Origin: Actinomyces sp. UMB0138
GTDB taxonomy: Bacteria > Bacillota > Negativicutes > Veillonellales > Veillonellaceae
Assembly (NCBI RefSeq): GCF_002849225.1
Contig: NZ_PKMC01000002.1
Coordinates: forward strand, 310,001 to 374,000
DNA: 64,000 nt
Direction: 5' to 3'
Part shown: positions 59,401 through 64,000 of the stretch, in pieces
Numbering within the stretch: position 1 is the first letter of the stretch
Layout of the letters: each line of letters begins with the position of its first letter
Position numbers and translations under genes: made by a program
Notes under the pieces: model-generated
Seen by the model: the letters and a program-made list of their open reading frames with translations, nothing else
What the model was told of the DNA's origin: nothing
Databases searched by the model: none

Positions 59401-60897
59401 GTGACTTTGAAACTTCATGACTCCAAGACCCGTAAGACCACTCCCTTCGAACCGGTAACGCCCGGGCAGGTGTGTATTTACGTCTGTGGGGCTACAGTGC
59501 AGGGCAGCCCCCACATCGGGCACATGCGTTCCGCCCTGGCATTTGACGTTGCCGTGCGCTGGTTCCTGCGTTCGGGATACAAGGTCACTTACGTGCGTAA
59601 CGTGACCGATATTGATGACAAGATTTTGGCAAAGTCTATCGAGGAAGGGCAGCCCTGGTGGGCGCACGCCTACAAGTACGAGCAGGAATTTGCTAAGGCC
59701 TACCGCGATTTGGGCACCCTGACTCCTACCTACGAACCGCACGCTACCGCGCACATCCCTGACCAGATTGCCATGGTGCAACGGCTGATCGACGCCGGCC
59801 ACGCCTATTCTGACGGGCAGGGTAGCGTCTACTTCGACGTGCATTCGCTAAAGGACTACGGTTCGCTCACCCACCAGCGGCTCGAGGACCTGGCTACTAC
59901 CGAGGACGAATCTCAGATCGACCAGGACGTGGAAGCAGGCAAGCGCGACCCGCGCGATTTCGCCCTCTGGAAGGCTGCGAAGGACAGCGAACCTGACACT
60001 GCTAAGTGGGACAGTCCGTGGGGCAAGGGGCGGCCAGGTTGGCACCTGGAATGCTCGGCCATGTCGCGGCGCTACTTGGGCGACGAATTCGACATCCACG
60101 CCGGTGGCATCGACCTGCGTTTCCCGCACCACGAGAACGAGCAGGCCCAGTCGCACGGCGCTGGTTACGGCTTTGCCCGCCGCTGGATGCACAACGCGTG
60201 GGTAACCATTAAAGGCGAGAAGATGTCCAAGTCGTTGGGCAATTCCCTGATCGTCCAGAACATATTGGATCAGTACCCGGCCGTGCTGGTGCGCTTCACA
60301 CTGGGCACGGTCCACTACCGTTCCACCGTCGAATACTCGGAAGATTCCCTGAAGGCTGCCGATGCCGTCTGGCAGAAACTGGCAGGATTCGTCACTCGCG
60401 CCCAGAAGGCCCTTGGTGGGGACGTGCTGCAGGATGTGCAGGCCCCTAGTGGGGACCAGGTGTGGCGGCACTGGTATGGCGCTGACTCTTCCTCGGCGAA
60501 ACTGCAGGGCGTGCCCGTAACGGACGCTTTCGCCCAGGCACTGGATGACGACCTCAATGTGGCCGGCGCGCTCGCGGCAGTTCACGAGAAGGTCCGCGAA
60601 GGCAATGCCGCGTTGCAGAGCGGGGACAAGGACGCGCTACGAGAGGCAGTACTTTCCGTCCGCGCCATGTTGGACACGCTCGGCTTGGATCCGGCGGGCG
60701 ACCAGTGGGGTGGCAGCCAGGTAGTGGATTCGCACGAGGGCGCCCTCGACACTCTGGTCGGCGAATTGATCAAGCAGCGTGGTGCTGCCCGCGCAGAAAA
60801 AGACTGGGCAACCGCGGATGCAATTCGTGATCAACTCACGGCAGCCGGAATTGTTGTCGAAGATGGAGCCGATGGAGCCCACTGGCACCTATCCTGA
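59401..60897 (+). CDS. cysS: Cysteinyl-tRNA synthetase
   Basis: A 498-aa class I synthetase charging tRNA-Cys. The amino end LHDSKTRKTTPF, zinc-ligand Cys in YVCGATVQGSPHIGHMRS with the HIGH motif, ECSAMSRRYLG, FPHHENEQAQS, and KGEKMSKSLGN (KMSKS) are all in order. GTG 59401. It belongs to the conserved carD-ispD-ispF-cysS neighbourhood. A GAGGGCGCCCTC palindrome lies at about 60738-60749 near the 3' end. Confidence 0.97.
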   Translation: MTLKLHDSKTRKTTPFEPVTPGQVCIYVCGATVQGSPHIGHMRSALAFDVAVRWFLRSGYKVTYVRNVTDIDDKILAKSIEEGQPWWAHAYKYEQEFAKAYRDLGTLTPTYEPHATAHIPDQIAMVQRLIDAGHAYSDGQGSVYFDVHSLKDYGSLTHQRLEDLATTEDESQIDQDVEAGKRDPRDFALWKAAKDSEPDTAKWDSPWGKGRPGWHLECSAMSRRYLGDEFDIHAGGIDLRFPHHENEQAQSHGAGYGFARRWMHNAWVTIKGEKMSKSLGNSLIVQNILDQYPAVLVRFTLGTVHYRSTVEYSEDSLKAADAVWQKLAGFVTRAQKALGGDVLQDVQAPSGDQVWRHWYGADSSSAKLQGVPVTDAFAQALDDDLNVAGALAAVHEKVREGNAALQSGDKDALREAVLSVRAMLDTLGLDPAGDQWGGSQVVDSHEGALDTLVGELIKQRGAARAEKDWATADAIRDQLTAAGIVVEDGADGAHWHLS

Positions 60898-60930
60898 CAT
60901 GGTTCTTTAGGCCCACATAACTGAATAATT

Positions 60931-60980
60931 TGCCGCCTATGCTTCACGGTAGCGGAAAAGCGAGTGTGGTATAGGCGGCA
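60931..60980. terminator. Inverted repeat between cysS and the fucP-like gene
   Basis: TGCCGCCTAT (60931-60940) and ATAGGCGGCA (60971-60980) are perfect ten-base arms 30 bases apart, followed by TTTAACTTT. It may terminate cysS or serve as an operator for the symporter gene 75 bases downstream. Confidence 0.5.
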
Positions 60981-61055
60981 TTTAACTTTGCAAACTGCCT
61001 CTGGTGTGCGAAAGTTTTTCGTTGTTCGTAAAAAACTGACGAAAGGGTAGCGCCC

Positions 61056-62390
61056 ATGAGCCAGGTTGCGTCCTCGCCCCGCCCTTCCCAGAAGATAGGG
61101 ATTGTGTACGAAGGGGCTGGAGCCTCATTTGCTTTGATGGTTATCTGTTTCGCCGCATGGGGTGTAGCTGCAACCATGACGGACCCGATGGTCAAGGTAT
61201 TCGGGTCGGTCTTTTCGATGGGCGCTTTCCAATCTTCACTGGTGCAGTCCGCCTACTACGGTGCCTATTTCTTCCTGGCTTTGCCGGCAGCGTTCTTGAA
61301 CGCTCGGTTGGGTTACAAGGCGGGCGTAATAGTGGGGCTGGGCCTGGCTGCTGCCGGGGGCATGATGTTCTATCCGGCCTCGAAAGTAATGACCTTTGGC
61401 ATGTTCATTGCTGCCCTGTTCACCCTGGCTTCGGGGCTATCCATTCTGGAAACGTCCGCGAACCCGTACGTGATGTCTATGGGGCCGGAACAGAATTCGA
61501 CGCGCCGGCTCAACTTCGCGCAGGCTTTCAACCCGATTGGCGCCAACCTGGGCGTATTCATGGCCGCCACTTTTATCCTGCCCTACATTAGCCCGGCCAC
61601 TCCCGCCCAGCGCGCGTCCATGACCCCTGCCGCCCTGCGCGCAACCCAGTCCGTGGAATTGCAGGCCATCATGGGCCCGTACCTGCTGCTGGCGTTGGTG
61701 TACGTGGTGATTTTGTTGGGCATCTGGTTTACCAAGCCCCAGTCCCACAGTGGTGGGAATGTGGAAGAAGAACAGCACGTTGCCGGTAACCCGGCCGATT
61801 CGCGGCTGATGCGGCTGATGTTCAACCGGCACTACAGCTTCGGGGTGGTGGCCCAGTTCTTCAACTTGGGCGCACAAACCTGCATCTGGACCTACACGCT
61901 GCACTACGTCACCGACGCCCTCGGCATCCCGGATACGAAGGGTGGCTGGTGGCTGCAGGGCTCTTTGCTGATCTTCCTTGTTTCGCGCTTCGTCATGGTA
62001 GCGATCATGGGTAAGTTCGATGCCCGCAAGCTGATGGTGCTGATGTGCACGGTGGGAGTAGTGCTCACCTTGGTTGCTGTTGCAACCGGCAACATTGTTG
62101 GGGCGGTATGTGTGGTTGCCCTGTCTGCCTGCCTATCTTTGCTGTTCCCCACCATTTACGGGGTAGCCCTGGAAGGGCTGGGGGCCGACACCAAGTTCGG
62201 CGCTGCCGGGTTGGTAATGGCAATCCTGGGTGGAGCCGTCATGCCCATGGTGCAGGGCTGGCTGCTGGACAAGACTTCGGCCTCTTTCAGCTACGTAATT
62301 CCCGCCCTGTGCCTCACTATTATTCTGGCTTACGCCATCTATGTGGTGCGCGTGCCGGCGCTGCGTCCTTCTGCCGAGGGCGGCTGCTAA
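61056..62390 (+). CDS. L-fucose/sugar:H+ symporter, FucP-type MFS permease
   Basis: A 444-aa MFS permease with twelve predicted membrane segments. The family markers are FAAWGVAATMTDPMVKVF in segment 1, SAYYGAYFFLALPAAF, and LETSANPYVMSMGP followed by RRLNFAQAFNPIGANLGVF, typical of FucP/glucose-galactose transporters. The substrate is uncertain; the neighbouring iolE-iolG pair makes a sugar or inositol-type substrate plausible. GAAAGGG precedes ATG 61056. A terminator follows. Confidence 0.88.
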   Translation: MSQVASSPRPSQKIGIVYEGAGASFALMVICFAAWGVAATMTDPMVKVFGSVFSMGAFQSSLVQSAYYGAYFFLALPAAFLNARLGYKAGVIVGLGLAAAGGMMFYPASKVMTFGMFIAALFTLASGLSILETSANPYVMSMGPEQNSTRRLNFAQAFNPIGANLGVFMAATFILPYISPATPAQRASMTPAALRATQSVELQAIMGPYLLLALVYVVILLGIWFTKPQSHSGGNVEEEQHVAGNPADSRLMRLMFNRHYSFGVVAQFFNLGAQTCIWTYTLHYVTDALGIPDTKGGWWLQGSLLIFLVSRFVMVAIMGKFDARKLMVLMCTVGVVLTLVAVATGNIVGAVCVVALSACLSLLFPTIYGVALEGLGADTKFGAAGLVMAILGGAVMPMVQGWLLDKTSASFSYVIPALCLTIILAYAIYVVRVPALRPSAEGGC

Positions 62391-62412
62391 AGCTAACGCA
62401 AAACGGATAAGT

Positions 62413-62449
62413 AACGTCCCGGGGATAAGCGAGAGATCCCCGGGACGTT
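62413..62449. terminator. Bidirectional terminator after the symporter gene
   Basis: AACGTCCCGGGGAT pairs perfectly (14 bp) with ATCCCCGGGACGTT around nine bases; TTCTTCTT follows. It separates convergent genes. Confidence 0.9.
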
Positions 62450-62482
62450 TCTTCTTCTAAGGAATGGACTAGTTAGCGCAAA

Positions 62483-63343
62483 CTAGGCCAGAGCTTTCAA
62501 CGCGTTATACGAGCGGCGTGCCATCTCGATCGGGCCTTTGCCCTCTTCGGGTTCTCCGTCGATCATGATGTCCTGCTCAAGAACGTAGTAGCCGTCGAAG
62601 CCGGCTTCGTTCAGTGCGTCAACTACTGCACGGAAGTCGATGTCGCCTTCGCCGATGGGGGCGAACATGCCTGCGCGCACGCCCTCGGACCAGGTCAGTT
62701 CGTGTGGCAGTAGTTTGTCGGTCATGTCCTTGTGGATGTCCTTGGCGTGGACAATGTCGACGCGATCTGCATACTTTTGTGTTAGCTTGACGATGTCGGC
62801 GCCGCCGGCGGCTAGGTGTCCGGTGTCTAGGCAGAGGCCGATGGAGGATTCTGCCATCATCTTCTCGACCTCTTCGACGTTCTGAATCATGGTGCCCCAG
62901 TGTGGGTGTACGCAGGCGGTGACGCCGTCCTTGGCAGCCCTTTCCTTGATGCGATCTAGGTTATGGAACAGGGTCTTCCAACCTTCATCGTCTAGGACGG
63001 GACGGTTGTCGTAGCCTTCGCGGCCAGAATCGCATGCCAGGATCAGGTATTCGCCGCCGGCAACGCGGAAGGCTTCCAGTTCCTTTTCCACTGCGGGCAT
63101 CGGATCGTAGTTGGGGTCATGCATGATGGCCAGGAAGAATGCGCCAACCGGTTTCAGGTCGAACTTCGAGATGGCTTCGGCACGGGCTTGCGCTTCAACG
63201 GGCAGCCAGCCTTGGGGGCCAAATTCGGTGGCAGTTAGGCCGATTTCTTTCATTTCAGTGAGTACGCGTTCCGGGCTCATCTGGTATCCCCAGTTCGGGA
63301 CTTCGCATACGCCCCAGGAAATGGGGGCTCCGGCGATCTTCAT
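62483..63343 (-). CDS. Sugar phosphate isomerase/epimerase, IolE-like (inosose dehydratase type)
   Basis: A 286-aa TIM-barrel protein. The amino end IAGAPISWGVCEVPNWG and ATEFGPQGWLP are characteristic of 2-keto-myo-inositol dehydratase (IolE) and relatives. Metal ligands are seen in HPHWGTMI, LCLDTGHLAAGG and VLEQDIMIDG. It forms an operon with the dehydrogenase gene just upstream on the same strand (28-bp gap). AAGAAGGAAAAA precedes ATG 63343. Inositol or inositol-like sugar catabolism is the likely pathway, but other xylose-isomerase-like functions are possible. Confidence 0.85.
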   Translation of the reverse strand: MKIAGAPISWGVCEVPNWGYQMSPERVLTEMKEIGLTATEFGPQGWLPVEAQARAEAISKFDLKPVGAFFLAIMHDPNYDPMPAVEKELEAFRVAGGEYLILACDSGREGYDNRPVLDDEGWKTLFHNLDRIKERAAKDGVTACVHPHWGTMIQNVEEVEKMMAESSIGLCLDTGHLAAGGADIVKLTQKYADRVDIVHAKDIHKDMTDKLLPHELTWSEGVRAGMFAPIGEGDIDFRAVVDALNEAGFDGYYVLEQDIMIDGEPEEGKGPIEMARRSYNALKALA

Positions 63344-63371
63344 TTTTTCCTTCTTCTATGTTCTGTAGTTT

Positions 63372-64000
63372 TTATAGGTGGATGGGTTTGGAGCCGTCGT
63401 GTGCAGATTCTTCTGCGGCTTCAGCAATGCGCAGGGCGGCAAAGCCGTCTGCGATCGAGGGCGAGATTTCTTCGCCGGCCTCTAGGGCGTCGATGAAGTG
63501 GCCCAGTTCGAGGGCGTATGCGTCCGCGTAGCGGTCCAGGAAGAAGTCCAGGTAGACGTCCTGGGCGTCTGTGACTTGGTTGTTGGAGAAGCGCACGGTG
63601 GTGGGGCGAATGTTCTCGGCGAACAATGCGCCGTCCTTGCCGAATGCTTCCAACCGCTGGTCGTAGCCGGAGGAGCAGTGGCGGGAATTGGTGATGGTTG
63701 CTACCGCGCCAGACTCTGCGATCAGAGTGATTACTGCGGCGTCGAAGTCGCCGGTGTCTGCCAGTTCGGGATCTAGGTTCTGGCCGACGGCCTGAACAGT
63801 CTTGATTGGGCCGAGCATGAACTGCGCGGTGTCGAAGTCATGAATGGTCATGTCCTTGAAGATGCCGCCGGAAACCGCAATGTATTCCTTTGGTGGGGCA
63901 GCTGGGTCACGGCTGATGATGGTTAGCTGTTCGATTTCGCCGCCGATCTTGCCGTCTGAAACAGCCTTTCGGACGGCTGCGAAGGCGGGGTCGAAACGAC
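63372..64000 (-). CDS. Gfo/Idh/MocA-family oxidoreductase, inositol 2-dehydrogenase-like (5' end outside window)
   Basis: The frame is open from the stop at 63372 to the window edge (about 209 residues), so the amino-terminal NAD-binding part is missing. The visible part begins RFDPAFAAVRKAVSDG and contains SGGIFKDMTIHDFD, with the conserved Asp and His of the IolG active site, as well as the carboxyl beta-sheet domain. IolG oxidises myo-inositol to scyllo-inosose, the substrate of IolE encoded next. An ATG at 63851 is internal and not the start. Confidence 0.87.
   Translation of the reverse strand, partial: RFDPAFAAVRKAVSDGKIGGEIEQLTIISRDPAAPPKEYIAVSGGIFKDMTIHDFDTAQFMLGPIKTVQAVGQNLDPELADTGDFDAAVITLIAESGAVATITNSRHCSSGYDQRLEAFGKDGALFAENIRPTTVRFSNNQVTDAQDVYLDFFLDRYADAYALELGHFIDALEAGEEISPSIADGFAALRIAEAAEESAHDGSKPIHL

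Noticed and set aside
1..64000. GAGGGCG as a KOPS- or Chi-like polar signal
   Set aside because: Orientations are about equal (about 58 versus 59), whereas polar replication or recombination signals should show strand bias. Rejected for this window only; a genome-wide test is needed.

Overview
The window is chromosomal DNA from a GC-rich actinobacterium, most likely of the order Actinomycetales (Actinomycetaceae-like). The evidence is the conserved fhaA-fhaB-pstP-rodA-pbpA-pknA-pknB cell-wall/kinase cluster next to a class E sortase and a pabA/trpG-type amidotransferase, plus Lsr2, CarD, SenX3/RegX3-type genes and a LAxTG-anchored surface protein. I cannot name the species. No rRNA, CRISPR array, complete insertion sequence or prophage was seen.

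Layout. 1-1.5 kb: end of a class E sortase, a 51-aa membrane protein, a glutamine amidotransferase and a small P-loop kinase. 1.5-10.3 kb: the seven-gene growth/division cluster on the minus strand, its genes mostly overlapping by a few bases. 10.4-16.4 kb: tRNA-Leu(CAG), a LAKTG surface protein, a luciferase-like oxidoreductase, an ADP-ribosylglycohydrolase, RNase HI fused to an NTF2-like domain, and mtnN-luxS. 16.4-19.7 kb: nrdHIE behind a 445-bp control region carrying DnaA boxes and two NrdR-type boxes 32 bp apart. 20-32.6 kb: a MacB/FtsX-type exporter, a thiamine-binding protein, an unrecognised secreted protein, an ABC-2 exporter with its DesKR-like two-component system, an SDR enzyme, an LRV/TM protein and a methyltransferase. 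32.6-40.4 kb: two small membrane proteins (one split by a G8 tract), topA, tmk, holB, a secreted peptidase and tRNA-Thr(CGT). 40.6-49 kb: a secreted metalloprotease, a DIP1984-family protein, two tandem hairpin/RNA-like repeats, a YhdH-type reductase, a YbaK protein, a nucleoside kinase, a tetR-mmpL operon, a stand-alone RAM-domain protein and lsr2. 49-54 kb: gpmA, phoU, senX3-regX3, carD, ispD. 54-57 kb: an AbiEi/DUF559-type nuclease gene bracketed by two copies of an ~80-bp structured repeat, and an MFS transporter, lying between ispD and ispF. 57-64 kb: ispF, a SpeE-like methyltransferase, rlmC, cysS, a FucP-type symporter, and an iolE-iolG pair that runs off the window.

Three observations deserve most attention. 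First, the heptamer GAGGGCG (either orientation) occurs about 115 times by manual count, far above chance. It falls in several reading frames, in both orientations about equally, and repeatedly as inverted pairs in intergenic DNA; this is the distribution of uptake-signal or other architecture-imparting sequences. Second, a dispersed 78-83-bp repeat with a hairpin supported by compensatory change occurs three times, two copies directly flanking the nuclease gene that interrupts carD-ispD-ispF-cysS. Third, two ~158-bp tandem units with identical 15-bp-stem hairpins lie between the DIP1984-family gene and the yhdH-like gene and look like duplicated small-RNA/terminator units.

Limits: identifications rest on motif and family recognition by eye. 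Counts were made manually, and no database search or folding program was run.
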